The notes under the pieces are model-generated. The model did not search any database. It saw only the letters and a program-made list of their open reading frames with translations, and was not told where the DNA came from. Below, one piece after another: positions 27,601-37,416 of a stretch of 64,000 bases of DNA (position 1 is the first letter of the stretch; each line of letters opens with the position of its first letter). Source of the stretch: Ridgeia piscesae (taxonomy: Eukaryota > Annelida > Polychaeta > Sabellida > Siboglinidae); NCBI GenBank assembly GCA_025642075.2, contig JAODUO010000531.1, positions 300,001-364,000 on the forward strand. The letters run 5' to 3'. Position numbers and translations under genes: made by a program.

Positions 27601-30600
27601 AAAGGTAAGATTCCTGATGTACATGTGCAACTATGGGCACCTGCACTACTTAAAGGTAAGATTCCTGATGTACATGTGCAACTATGGGCATCTGCACTAC
27701 TTAAGGGTCAGATGATATGGGTAGACCATGTCTCATGATGCATCTATCAGTGAGACAGACATGTTATAACAGTTACCAACACAATAATTATTCGTGCAGT
27801 TATTGAGCAACATTTGTCACCATTTACAGTATGATTTTCGTATACACACATGGGAAATTAAAATTGTTAGTACAGTGTACTCCGGATATCTTGAATACAT
27901 AAATGTCTTGTTCATGTTTGTTATCTGTTGTTAATAAAAATAATAATATATTTTATTTAATGTAGCACCAGATCCAATTTAAATTTGTTCATAACATTTT
28001 ACACCATATACAAGGCAAATACAGCTGTGTGCTGTAGACCTGTACCGGCTGTGTGTGCTGTAGACCTGTACCGGCTGTGTGTGTTGTAGACCTGTACCAG
28101 TTGTGTGTGTGTTGTAGACCTGTACCGGCTGTGTGTGCTGTAGACCTGTACCGGCTGTGTGTGTGTTGTAGACCTGTACCGGCTGTGTGTGCTGTAGACC
28201 TGTACCGGCTGTGTGTGTTGTAGACCTGTACCGGCCGTGTGTGTTGTAGACCTGTACCGGCTGTGTGTGTTGTAGACCTGTACCGGCTGTGTGTGTTGTA
28301 GACCTGTACCGGCTGTGTGTGTGTTGTAGACCTGTACCGGCTTGTGTGTGTTGTAGACCTGTACCGGCTGTGTGTGTGTTGTAGACCTGTACCGGCTGTG
28401 TGTGTTGTAGACCTGTACCGGCTGTGTGTGTTGTAGACCTGTACCGGCTGTGTGTGTTGTAGACCTGTACCGGCTGTGTGTGTTGTAGACCTGTACCGGC
28501 TGTGTGTGTTGTAGACCTGTACCGGCTGTGTGTTTGTAGACCTGTACGGCTTTTGGTGTTAACCGTCCCGGGCTGTGGGTTGAGACCTGTACCGGCTGTG
28601 TGTGTTGTAGACCTGAACCGGCTGTGTGTGTTGTAGACCTGTACCGGCTGTGTGTGTTGTACACCTGTACCGGCTGTGTGTGTTGTAGACCTGTACCGGC
28701 TGTGTGTGTTGTAGACCTGTACCGGCTGTGTGTGCTGTAGACCTGTACCGGCTGTGTGTGTTGTAGACCTGTACCGGCTGTGTGTGTTGTAGACCTGTAC
28801 CGGCTATGTGTGTTGTAGACCTGTACCGGCTGTGTGTGTTGTAGACCTGTACCGGCTGTGTGTGTTGTAGACCTGTACCGGCTGTGTGTGTTGTAGACCT
28901 GTACCGGCTGTGTGTGTTGTAGACCTGTACCGGCTGTGTGTGTTGTAGACCTGTACCGGCTGTGTGTGTTGTAGACCTGTACCGGCGTTTTGGTGTTGTA
29001 GACCTGTACCGGCTGTGTGTGTTGTAGACCTGTACCGGCTGTGTCTGTTGTAGACCTGTACCGGCTGTGTGTGTTGTAGACCTGTACCGGCCGTGTGTGT
29101 TGTAGACCTGTACCGGCCGTGTGTGTTGTAGACCTGTCCCGGGCTGTGTGTTTGTAGACCTGTACCGGCGTGTGTGTGTTGTAGACCTGTACCGGCTTGT
29201 GTGTGTTGTAGACCTGTACCGGCTGTGTGTGTTGTAGACCTGTACCGGCTGTGTGTGTTGTAGACCTGTACCGGCTGTGTGTGTTGTAGACCTGTACCGG
29301 CTGTGTGTGTTTGTAGACCTGTACCGGCGTGTGTGTTGTAGACCTGTCCCGGGCCCGTGTGTGTTGTAGACCTGTCCCGGGCCCGTGTGTGTTGTAGACC
29401 TGTACCGGCTGTGTGTGTTGTAGACCTGTACCGGCTGTGTGTTGTAGACCTGTCCCGGCGTGTGTGTTGTAGACCTGTACCGGGTGTGTGTGTGTTGTAG
29501 ACCTGTACCGGCTTTGTGTGTTGTAGACTGTACCGGCGTGTGTGTTGTAGACCTGTACCGGTTGTGTGTGTGTTGTAGACCTACCGGCTGTGTGTTGTAG
29601 ACCTGTCCCGGGCTGTGTGTGTTGTAGACCTGTACCGGTTTGTGTGTGTTGTAGACCTGTACCGGCTGTGTGTGTTGTAGCTGTAGGTGTGGGGTTTAGA
29701 CCTGTACCGGCTGTGTGTGTTGTAGACCTGTACCGGCTGTGTGTGTTGTAGACCTGTACCGGCTTGTGTGTGTTGTAGACCTGTACCGGCTGTGTGTGTT
29801 GTAGACCTGTACCGGCTGTGTGTGTTGTAGACCTGTACCGGCTGTGTGTGTGTTGTAGACCTGTACCGGCTGTGTGTGTTGTAGACCTGTACCGGCTGTG
29901 TGTTGTAGACCTGTACCGGCTGTGTGTGTTGTAGACCTGTACCGGCTGTGTGTGTTGTAGACCTGTACCGGCTATGTGTGTTGTAGACCTGTACCGGCTG
30001 TGTGTGTTGTAGACCTGTACCGGCTGTGTGTGTTGTAGACCTGTACCGGCTGTGTGTGTTGTAGACCTGTACCGGCTGTGTGTGTTGTAGACCTGTACCG
30101 GCTGTGTGTGTTGTAGACCTGTACCGGCTTGTGTGTGTTGTAGACCTGTACCGGCTGTGTGTGTGTGTAGACCTGTACCGGCTGTGTGTGTGTTGTAGAC
30201 CTGTACCGGCTGTGTGTGTTGTAGACCTGTACCGGCTGTGTGTGTTGTAGACCTGTACCGGCTGTGTGTGTTGTAGACCTGTACCGGCTGTGTGTGTTGT
30301 AGACCTGTACCGGCTTTGTGTGTGTTGTAGACCTGTACCGGCTGTGTGTGTTGTAGACTTGTACCGGCTGTGTGTGTGTTGTAGACCTGTACCGGCTGTG
30401 TGTGTGTTGTAGACCTGTACCAGCTGTGTGTGTTGTAGACCTGTACCGGCTGTGTGTGTTGTAGACCTGTACCGGCTTTGTGTGTGTTGTAGACCTGTAC
30501 CGGCTGTGTGTGTGTTGTAGACCTGTACCGGCTGTGTGTGTTGTAGACCTGTACCGGCTGTGTGTGTTGTAGACCTGTACCGGCTGTGTGTGTTGTAGAC

Positions 30601-33393
30601 CTGTACCGGCTGTGTGTGTTGTAGACCTGTATCGGCTGTGTGTGTTGTAGACCTGTACCGGCTTTGTGTGTGTTGTAGACCTGTACCGGCTGTGTGTGTT
30701 GTAGACCTGTACCGGCTGTGTGTGTGTTGTAGACCTGTACCGGCTGTGTGTGTGTTGAGACCTGTACCGGCTGTGTGTGTGTTGTAGACCTGTACCGGCT
30801 GTGTCTGTTGTAGACCTGTACCGGCTGTGGGTGTTGTAGACCTGTACCGGCTGTGTGTGTGTTGGAGACCTGTACCGGCTGTGTGTGTTGTAGACCTGTA
30901 CCGGCTGTGCATGTTGTAGACCTGTACCGGCTGTGTGTGTTGTAGACCTGTACCGGCTGTGTGTGTTGTAGACCTGTACCGGCTGTGTGTGTGTTGTAGA
31001 CCTGTACCGGCTGTGTGTGTGTTGTAGACCTGTACCGGCTGTGTGTGTGTTGTAGACCTGTACCGGCTGTGTGTGTTGTAGACCTGTACCGGCTGTGTGT
31101 GTTGTAGACCTGTACCGGCTGTGTGTGTTTGTAGACCTGTACCAGCTGTGTGTGTTTGTAGACCTGTACCGGCTGTGTGTGTTTGTAGACCTGTACCGGC
31201 TGTGTGTGTGTTGTAGACCTGTACCGGCTGTGTGTGTGTTGTAGACCTGTACTGGCTGTGTGTTGTAGACCTGTACCGGCTGTGTGTGTTGTAGACCTGT
31301 ACCGGCTTTGTGTGTGTTGTAGACCTGTACCGGCTGTGTGTGTGTTGTAGACCTGTACCGGCTGTGTGTTGTAGACCTGTACCGGCTGTGTGTGTTGTAG
31401 ACCTGTACCAGCTGTGTGTGTTGTAGACCTGTACCGGCTGTGTGTGTTGTAGACCTGTACCAGCTGTGTGTGTTGTAGACTTGTACCGGCTGTGTGTGTG
31501 TTGTAGACCTGTACCGGCTGTGTGTGTGTTGTAGACCTGTACCGGCTGTGTGTTTTGTTGAGACCTGTACCGGCTGTGTGTGTGTTGTAGACCTGTACCA
31601 GCTGTGTGTGTTGTAGACCTGTACCGGCTGTGTGTGTGTTGTAGACCTGTACCAGCTGTGTGTGTTGTAGACCTGTACCGGCTGTGTGTGTGTTGTAGAC
31701 CTGTACCGGCTGTGTGTGTTGTAGACCTGTACCGGCTGGTGTGTGTGTTGTAGACCTGTACCGGCTTTGTGTGTGTTGTAGACCTGTACCGGCTGTGTGT
31801 GTGTTGTAGACCTGTACCGGCTGTGTGTGTTGTAGACCTGTACCGGCTGTGTGTGTTGTAGACCTGTACCGGCTGTGTGTGTTGTAGACCTGTATCGGCT
31901 GTGTGTGTTGTAGACCTGTACCGGCTTTGTGTGTGTTGTAGACCTGTACCGGCTGTGTGTGTTGTAGACCTCTACCGGCTGTGTGTGTGTTGTAGACCTG
32001 TACCGGCTGTGTGTGTGTGTTGGAGACCTGTACCGGCTGTGTGTGTGTTGTAGACCTGTACCGGCTGTGTCTGTTGTAGACCTGTACCGGCTGTGGGTGT
32101 TGTAGACCTGTACCGGCTGTGTGTGTGTTGGAGACCTGTACCGGCTGTGTGTGTTGTAGACCTGTACCGGCTGTGCGTGTTGTAGACCTGTACCGGCTGT
32201 GCATGTTGTAGACCTGTACCGGCTGTGCGTGTTGTAGACCTGTACCGGCTGTATATGTGTTGTAGACCTGTACCGGCTGTGCGTGTTGTAGACCTGTACC
32301 GGCTGTATATGTGTTGTAGACCTGTACCGGCTATGTGGCAACCCTCAGGGGGAGGCAGAGGGCTACCGACTGCACGACAGCTTCACTCAGTCACTCCTCA
32401 AGGACCACTTCCAGTCAACGCAGCAGTCAGAACACCAACTCATACAGGTGAATAGGACGCAGCACATTTGTACTCGTTGTCTCCCTCCACTCCCTCCACT
32501 CCCTCCACTCCCTCCACTCCCTCCACTCCCTCCTCTCCCTCCACTCCCTCCACTCCCCCCCCTCCACTCCCTCCACTCCCTCCACTCCACTCCCTCCACT
32601 CCCTCCTCTCCCTCCACTCCCTCCACTCCCTCCACTCCCTCCCTCCACTCCCTCCACTCCTCTCCCTCCACTCCCTCCACTCCCCCCCTCCCTCCCTCCC
32701 TCCCTCCCTCCCCCCACTCCCTCCCCCCTCCCCCCCCCCTCCCTCCCTCCCCTCCCTCCCTCCCTCCCTCCCTCCCTCCACTCCCCCCCCTCCACTCCAC
32801 TCCCTCCCCCTCCCTCCCTCCCCCCACTCCCCCCTCCCTCCTCCCTCCCTCCCTCCCTCCTCTCCCTCCACTCCCTCAACTCCCTCCTCCCCCTCCACCC
32901 CCTCAACTCCCTCCACTCCCTCCACTCCCTCAACTCCCTCCACTCTCTCCACTCTCCTCCACTCCTCCTCTCCCTCCACTCCCTCCACTCCTCCCTCCCC
33001 TCCTCTCCACCCACTCCCCCACTCCCTCCACTCACTCCCTCAACTCCCTCAACTCCCTCCATATATATATGCAGAAAATAATTAATGTGGACTGTGGTGT
33101 AGTAATATATATTTACCAAGAGAACTACTTCTGTTGTCTGTGATGCAGTAATATATATATTTATCAGTAACTATGTGTATTGACTGTGATGTACCTGGTA
33201 GTAATATATTATATTCACCTACAAAACCTTCTATTGACTGATGTAATAATATACATTTACCTAGAGAACCATTTTCATTGACTGAGGTGTACTGACAGTG
33301 ACATGTGGTCTTATGTTGTGACAGTGGACGGAGGGCCCGTGTCCACTTCACCTTGCCAGTTCTGCAACAGTCAACAACAGTGCGCCCGTATAG
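6414..33393 (+). CDS. MAU2: MAU2 chromatid cohesion factor (SCC4 homologue), 18 exons
   Basis: MAU2/SCC4 is the TPR-superhelix partner that wraps the N-terminus of NIPBL/SCC2; the pair loads cohesin on chromatin in the nucleus. I joined 18 coding exons whose phases all agree, giving about 595 codons against roughly 613 in human. Family landmarks in order are [112 protein letters not shown] and [15 protein letters not shown], ending in a W-T-E-G-P tail. The start is the ATG in AAAATGGCG, since it aligns with the family N-terminus. Introns 9, 11 and 16 hold minisatellites anchored on the splice junctions. Exon 16 appears twice because of a probable assembly duplication. Intron 11 has a GC donor. 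GATAD2 lies downstream in the same orientation, as in human. Confidence 0.96.
6736..6753 (+). CDS. MAU2: MAU2 exon 2, an 18-nt microexon
   Basis: Six codons, WSLSQT, corresponding to WLISQQ in human MAU2. The exon is required to join exon 1 and exon 3 without a gap. It follows exon 1 by only 94 bases, has a TTGCAG acceptor and a weak GTATCC donor, and is phase 0 on both sides. Confidence 0.85.
8290..9960. other. Palindrome-bounded unidentified segment in MAU2 intron 2
   Basis: The left side carries GTAGTCCGGTGGACTAC (near 8360) and repeated GGACTAGT motifs. The right side carries CCACTAGTCCTGTGGACTAG and TGG (9912-9934), a 10-bp-arm palindrome. Inside, ACCCGTCCACCC (9111-9122) and GGGTGGACGGGT (9172-9183) form a perfect 12-bp inverted repeat. 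This may be a transposon with subterminal palindromes; no protein domain is seen. Confidence 0.35.
10119..10184 (+). CDS. MAU2: MAU2 exon 3
   Basis: 22 codons, [20 protein letters not shown] then KQ; phase 0 at both ends, with GTAAGT donor. An AG eight bases upstream would be out of frame, so the second AG is chosen. Confidence 0.95.
10596..10691 (+). CDS. MAU2: MAU2 exon 4
   Basis: 32 codons including [17 protein letters not shown], nearly identical to vertebrate MAU2; phase 0 with GTGAGT donor. Confidence 0.96.
11794..11916 (+). CDS. MAU2: MAU2 exon 5
   Basis: 41 codons from QLHVDERDF to VLFLLSKGM; phase 0 with GTACGT donor. Confidence 0.96.
12673..12831 (+). CDS. MAU2: MAU2 exon 6
   Basis: 53 codons including [17 protein letters not shown] and HYLMAGQ; phase 0 with GTACGT donor. 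An internal GCAGGTGTG could mimic a splice site but is read through in the family. Confidence 0.96.
13140..13330 (+). mobile_element. Dispersed repeat fragment in MAU2 intron 6
   Basis: Contains ATCTGATAAAAAGGGTATCC, TTATTTCAAATTTGGATTGA and GCGTCTCTACTCTACTCTGG followed by GGTAAGG, homologous to the end blocks at 40110-40195 and to the reverse complement of 63310-63400. Confidence 0.5.
13763..13838 (+). CDS. MAU2: MAU2 exon 7
   Basis: [20 protein letters not shown] followed by LHSDD; ends in phase 1 at GTGGGT. Confidence 0.94.
14320..14396 (+). CDS. MAU2: MAU2 exon 8
   Basis: Completes an Asp codon, then reads to [17 protein letters not shown]; ends in phase 0 at GTGCGT. Confidence 0.95.
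14884..14974 (+). CDS. MAU2: MAU2 exon 9
   Basis: [20 protein letters not shown] then [10 protein letters not shown]; ends in phase 1 at GTTAGT. The following intron is almost entirely a minisatellite. Confidence 0.95.
15159..17516 (+). repeat. Minisatellite of roughly 26-30 bp units ending in the exon 10 acceptor
   Basis: Roughly 80-90 copies of a unit like GTGTGTCATGTGTTGCAG plus TACATTCA. The last copy supplies the authentic acceptor of exon 10, so every earlier copy is a decoy acceptor of nearly the same strength. A 256-bp higher-order duplication is visible (the variant GTCGCTGTAC at 16701 recurs at 16957). Long open frames across the array are artefacts of the absence of stops in the unit. 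Confidence 0.95.
17517..17620 (+). CDS. MAU2: MAU2 exon 10
   Basis: Completes an ATG codon and reads [20 protein letters not shown] and [14 protein letters not shown]; ends in phase 0 at GTCAGT. Its acceptor is the terminal copy of the upstream minisatellite. Confidence 0.95.
18068..18460 (-). mobile_element. Fragment of a CR1/Jockey-like LINE (reverse transcriptase C-terminus)
   Basis: The minus-strand frame contains [19 protein letters not shown] and [14 protein letters not shown]. This matches the pattern R-F-x-x-x-G-P-x-x-W-N-x-L-P ... F-K-x-x-L-K-T seen at the C-terminal end of CR1/Jockey-type LINE polymerases. Only the tail is present, inside MAU2 intron 10 and antisense to the gene. 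It is a 5'-truncated remnant, not a host gene. Confidence 0.7.
18483..18560 (+). CDS. MAU2: MAU2 exon 11 (GC donor)
   Basis: 26 codons, [20 protein letters not shown] then QLHTLL. The next residue in the family is Gly, supplied by exon 12, so the exon must end at CTG before GCAAGT: a GC-AG intron. Confidence 0.93.
18733..19014 (+). repeat. Tandem repeat of the exon 12 acceptor junction, 41-42 bp unit
   Basis: Each clean unit carries the intron end GTTGTTTCAG plus about 20 bases of exon 12 (GGTCTGTATGCAATGTC). About four or five clear copies precede the real exon, with more degenerate ones at the left. Upstream copies containing TTGAACTAG would hit an in-frame stop soon after the decoy acceptor. 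Confidence 0.93.
19015..19080 (+). CDS. MAU2: MAU2 exon 12
   Basis: 22 codons, [20 protein letters not shown] then VA; phase 0 at both ends with GTAAGT donor. The 5' third of the exon is tandemly repeated upstream. Confidence 0.95.
19670..19797 (+). CDS. MAU2: MAU2 exon 13
   Basis: [20 protein letters not shown] through [12 protein letters not shown]; ends in phase 2 at GTGAGA, with a Cys codon split across the intron. Confidence 0.93.
20346..20423 (+). CDS. MAU2: MAU2 exon 14
   Basis: [20 protein letters not shown] then RYNEA; ends in phase 2 at GTAAGT. Matches human SSHCLRAAAFYVRGLFSFFQ. Confidence 0.95.
20778..20889 (+). CDS. MAU2: MAU2 exon 15
   Basis: [20 protein letters not shown] then [17 protein letters not shown]; phase 0 at GTTGGT. 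One of the best conserved parts of the family. Confidence 0.96.
21101..21191 (+). CDS. MAU2: MAU2 exon 16
   Basis: [20 protein letters not shown] then [10 protein letters not shown] plus one base; ends in phase 1 at GTAAGA, and its phase fits exon 17. The last 51 bases are repeated immediately downstream. An in-frame TAA in the second copy means reading through the first donor truncates the protein. A second partial copy of this exon lies at 27328-27400. Confidence 0.92.
21141..21497 (+). repeat. 51-bp tandem repeat of the exon 16 end and its donor, seven copies
   Basis: Each 51-bp (17-codon) unit reads [17 protein letters not shown]. The copy inside the exon begins GGGAAGATT, whereas downstream copies begin GGTAAGATT, which makes an ideal donor (AAAG then GTAAGA). 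The last copy ends CTTAAGGGTCAGATG, with a much poorer donor. Confidence 0.95.
21780..25735 (+). repeat. Error-rich copy of the exon 17 acceptor minisatellite
   Basis: The unit is the same as in the array at 28020-32335 (GTAGACCTGTACCGGCT followed by GTGTGTGTT). Here it is full of homopolymer changes, dropped bases and runs of G and T, increasing towards the right. This pattern is expected of uncorrected long-read sequence rather than of biological divergence. Confidence 0.85.
25736..27000. other. Low-complexity A/T homopolymer block, probable sequencing or assembly noise
   Basis: Over 1.2 kb made almost only of A and T homopolymer runs with few G and essentially no C. It has no repeat unit and is flanked by degraded copies of otherwise clean sequence. 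It does not resemble a biological satellite. Open frames rich in Phe on the minus strand are artefacts. Confidence 0.75.
27001..27965 (+). repeat. Second copy of MAU2 intron 15 end / exon 16 / 51-bp array, probable false duplication
   Basis: 27328-27965 matches 21119-21756 base for base as far as I can compare, including the private TAA variant in copy 2 and the CACCTG variant in copy 6, with an offset of 6209. To its left, 27090-27327 is a corrupted version of about 20855-21118, lacking the exon 16 acceptor and first codons. The pattern suggests an assembly duplication rather than an extra exon. Confidence 0.85.
28020..32319 (+). repeat. Minisatellite of about 26 bp whose unit is the exon 17 acceptor junction
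   Basis: Roughly 160 copies of GTGTGTGTTGTAG followed by ACCTGTACCGGCT. The unit contains the AG acceptor plus the first 13 bases of exon 17, and the array runs directly into that exon. A decoy acceptor would read DLYRLCVL and then a stop at the next TAG. A higher-order duplication of about 1266 bp is visible (the variant GTGTCTGTTG at 30801 and again at 32067). The long minus-strand open frames are artefacts. Confidence 0.95.
32320..32447 (+). CDS. MAU2: MAU2 exon 17
   Basis: Completes an Asp codon and reads [20 protein letters not shown], then [20 protein letters not shown] and LIQ; ends in phase 0 at GTGAAT. Corresponds to human DLNKACGNAMDAHEAAQMHQ. Its first 13 bases are the tail of the upstream repeat unit. 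Confidence 0.93.
32483..33060 (+). repeat. Homopyrimidine (CTCCCTCCA)n tract in MAU2 intron 17
   Basis: Almost 580 bases of CTCCCTCCA-like units in which G is absent and A occurs only within CCA or CAA. The opposite strand is GGAGGGAG-rich. Open frames on both strands (Pro/Ser-rich and Gly/Glu-rich) are artefacts. Confidence 0.95.
33325..33393 (+). CDS. MAU2: MAU2 exon 18, terminal
   Basis: [20 protein letters not shown] then PV and a TAG stop. Matches the W-T-D-G-P start of the human C-terminal tail and is in phase with exon 17. Confidence 0.92.
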   Translation, partial: WTEGPCPLHLASSATVNNSAPV

Positions 33394-34793
33394 CAGTCAC
33401 CCCACCCCAGGGAGACTGATTGGTTCATGCACCCTCCACTTGACTCGACGCCACTCGTGACAGGGAGGACACATCAGAGGCAGCTATTTCTACCACACCA
33501 ACCCTGATGCACATAGTTCTTACAACTGGCTGCAGATCGTAGCCGAGGTCGACACACCCTGAACCGAATCGATGACACTTGACAAGTGTCATCGTTGACA
33601 CAAACTGTGTGCTACTTGTCTACTGCTGCAATGCTGAAGGCCCTACTCGGATACAGACGCCTCGTGACACATTAGACACTTAACTGTGCTGACAGTGTCA
33701 CTGTTAGTCCTCGTGACACGTTAGACTCTTGAACAATGCAAGCAGAGTGTCACATAGTGTCTTGGTCAAGCAATTGCCTTGTGACACTTAGGACACTTGA
33801 ACAGTGCAACCAGTGTTCAGTGGTCAGGCCCTGTAGCACATTGGACACGTAAAGAGTGTCATTGTCGGGCATTACTGTTAGCGACACATTGGACGCTTGA
33901 ATGAAGAGTGTGAACAGTGTCACACCGTGTCACTATCAGGCCTTGATAAACATTGACACTTGAAGAGTGTCACTGCCAGGCAATGACATGTCTATTTTTT
34001 TACCACTGCGGCTGATGACAGACTTGCGTGAAAAACCTGACTGCCAGCTGATGTACAGATGTTTAATGTGTAATTAATATTGTAATATAGTTGATAGGTG
34101 TCAAAGCCAAGGATAGTAAACAGTGGATCTGTGTACGCTGCAGTTTGTATCTGTATCTGTATGCATGCACATGTAGGTGTGCGTCATCTTTATTCGTAAT
34201 TCACAGCAAGTTTGCCTACCTTTGAATGACATCTCGTCAGTGCTGATGTTCTACAAGTTGGTTGTTAGTTGTTCCATTCATCTGAGCATTCATTACAACA
34301 CTCACGGGACAGACAGTAAGTTATTAGCTCAGTTTGTGGTGTCACAGGTAACATTTCTTTTCATCCTTCAAACATACTATTATTGCACTTGGCAATGTTG
34401 TAGACAATCCAAAATTAACCTGTTGCCAAGTGCATTGGATGGTTTCGTGGAATTAGCATAGATTGCATTCTCTAAATGTGTTATATTTCCAGGTTGGTTA
34501 GTCTGGCACAATTTGTTCTTGATTCTTTAGATATCGGCCTGTTTAAAATTTTCATTAATTTCCCAAGAAATATGAAAATGTGAGGTTTGTACGTTAATTT
34601 GTTTTTACTGTGATTTTAAACTTGTATGCTAGCTTGCACCACTGCAAGACACATCATCTCATGGTTATTATGGGCTGGATTTGACCAAATTTGAAAATCA
34701 ATGTATTTGTGAGTTTTATTGTTGAGGTCAAAAGGTTAAACAGAAAGTTGCTTAACATTTACTATGAAATATTAATTTATTTAAATTAATAAA
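33394..34793 (+). other. MAU2 3' UTR (extent uncertain)
   Basis: Follows the stop codon. It holds degenerate tandem repeats of about 60-80 bases built on GTGACACATTAGACACTTG (33640-33990) and a perfect hairpin at 33570-33594. The first canonical AATAAA I find is at 34788-34793, so the 3' end could lie near there. No other gene is seen. Confidence 0.4.
33570..33594 (+). promoter_or_regulatory. Perfect 11-bp stem-loop in the MAU2 3' UTR
   Basis: CGATGACACTT and AAGTGTCATCG are exact reverse complements separated by GAC. The position is 177 bases after the stop codon. A structural or regulatory role in RNA is only a possibility. Confidence 0.45.
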
Positions 34794-37368
34794 AAAAGTT
34801 AATTTTCATCCAAATAATTTTTTTTCAAAATATAACAAAACTGACACCATGATATGATGCAGGTGTTTATTGATTCTGTCCAAGCTACCACAACTACGAA
34901 ATTTCTGCATGCAATGAGCATGTTTATGTGGGAGTTGCACTCAAAGGATGCACACAGTGAATCGTGATACAAACTAAGATGTACCTATATCTTAACAATA
35001 TTATACCTTAGTTACTTATTTAGACATCCTTGCTCTGCAGGGATTGAACTGATTCCTTCAGTTTCCATACACCACCTGGCATATCTTCTCACTGTTACAA
35101 TTAAAAATTTGTTTATTTTAGATTCGGCCAATCATGGCTTGTGTTACCTATGTTTGGGAAGTAAACGCACGTTTGGATACAATTATTGCCAACAAGTTCA
35201 TGAAAATGGTCGAATGTATAATTGTATTGAGCTGTTCAGTGCCCCGTGGTGTGGGACAGGGCTACTTGTGCATCATGTCGTCATCATGGCTCCAACACCA
35301 TGGCACAATGTAGAGACAGTTCTACGACCAAGCACTGTGCAGCCACACAGTTAATACAGCAAACATCCATTCATTACACAGGGGTAGTATAGCCAACTAC
35401 CCTGCCCCTACCCGGCTTACAAGGATGTCTTAGATGATGTGTGTAGTCTTTTGTAAGTTGACAACCGTGACAACATTCCTAGAATGCTCGATATAACAGT
35501 ATTTCAGCAAAATTGCCTTAAAAACAAAGTTTACCATCAAATTGACTAATTTTCTAGACAACGAGACAATAACCTCATGAAATGTCATATTAAATGTCTA
35601 AAGAAGATGTCTTAAATTGACCACATTTAAGTATATTGTATTTATTTAGGTAAAATCGAAAGAAAGTCAAACGTGATATAGTACTTGATGGGAACAATAA
35701 TGGTCAGCTCATCCTGTGAAATTCTGGAGTCGTTTTGTGGAACATCCATGGAAAATGGAATTCATATTCATTTGTTTGTGGCAAATCATTATATATTACA
35801 TTAAAAAATGAAACATTAACAATAATATCCCAGTACTCTATATATCCAAACTACTAAGTTATATAATACCATTTGTTAGTATCATTCGCTAGACAAACTG
35901 CAAACTTTTATTTCCTTGTGATGTTCTGAAAGTTACCTGTCAGAATTTCCCAATATTCTTGGGAAACAATGTACTATTGTTACCAGTGTGCAAATTGGCT
36001 GTCTGACCTTTTCATATAGCCTTACAGTAAATACACAATAAGTTTGGTCAATCTAGAACATCTTCACAAATAATTCAACTATTACGTTTTACAAGGAGGT
36101 TATGTTCTGAAACAAACAGACGACACGATTGGTTGCATTCTTTGCATTTGGAGGCAGTGTCTATCTCATGTAGATGTGTCTTTAGTGTGCATCTGTTTGA
36201 AGAGTTAAACATGTGTGTCATCAACAGAGTCTACGTAGTACATGAGTGGTTTCTTACAGTTATACAGTAAGCCCTGGAGCACAAGGCTGTCAAAGTCGCA
36301 TGATACTAGTGCATGTCTCCTTAGAACTATGGCTGTTGAATTGTATACGAAAAATTGATGAAATTGATAATGTACACCATCTTTCAGTGATTCATAAATG
36401 CATCATAAACTCCTACTAGTGTAAAGAACAGATCACACATTGTCTAAATGGTAGCAGTAATACATTTCCTTCCCAAGGAGTGCATGCAATCTTGCCACAA
36501 AAACCCAGTTTTAGAAATAGCAAAGTCTGGCTGCCTCTGTACCGTGCATCTCCAAAGATGCCATAGCTCATTCTTGCATGTTTTCTCATATAATTTTATG
36601 TGTCACAACAGTTGGTTGTGCTGTGAGTTAAATACACATGTCAGTATTTATTTATATGGAATTCAGTGTGCATGCATGCAAAATATAGCGGGCATACATG
36701 TTCGTGTATATACGAATGCGTGCATTTATAATAATGCATGTGTACAAGTATGTATGTATATTATATATATTATTATATAGTATTATATATAGTATATATA
36801 GCATATATATATATATATATATATATATACACTGTATGTACATGCAGTATATATATATATATACATGATATATATATATATTGTATATATATATATATAT
36901 ATATATCAGGATATGTATGTATGTATGCCATGTGCATTATTTGTATTTTACATTGTAAATATATAGGTATATAATATATATTTACAACATAAGATACACA
37001 TTTGTATGTATGTAATAACTATGTATATATACATGTATATATACACACAGTGTATATACCCTAGCAGCAGCACATGTAGACCATTACAATTTTATACAAC
37101 TTTAGAGCTGTTTTTAAACTGATCAAAGCCAGTCTGCTTTTATGTTTTGACTCCTGGATGTGGCTATAATACATTTTCATCTAAATGTAGTAAAGTGTTA
37201 CTGTAGTTACATTTACAATACCAGAAATGTGATTCATGTGTAAAATTATTTACACCATGAAAAATATCTTGTACTTTTGAGAGCATTTTCTTCACACATG
37301 GTGTATCCTGTCTTTCATAATGGAGTGACCTGACTATGCTGCTGTTAGGAATATATACATGTATGTAC

Positions 37369-37416
<48 letters not shown>

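Noticed and set aside
27328..27738. A second, extra exon 16 of MAU2
   Set aside because: Seemingly identical to the first, including private variants, but lacking the acceptor and first codons; explained better as an assembly duplication.
27999..32204. 1401-codon open frame on the minus strand, rich in Thr, Gln and His (also 29581-30912 and 29972-32341)
   Set aside because: It is the translation of a 26-bp minisatellite with no stops in those frames, antisense to MAU2; no domain and no gene context.
32427..33143. Pro/Ser-rich and Gly/Glu-rich open frames on opposite strands
   Set aside because: Products of the CTCCCTCCA homopyrimidine repeat in MAU2 intron 17.
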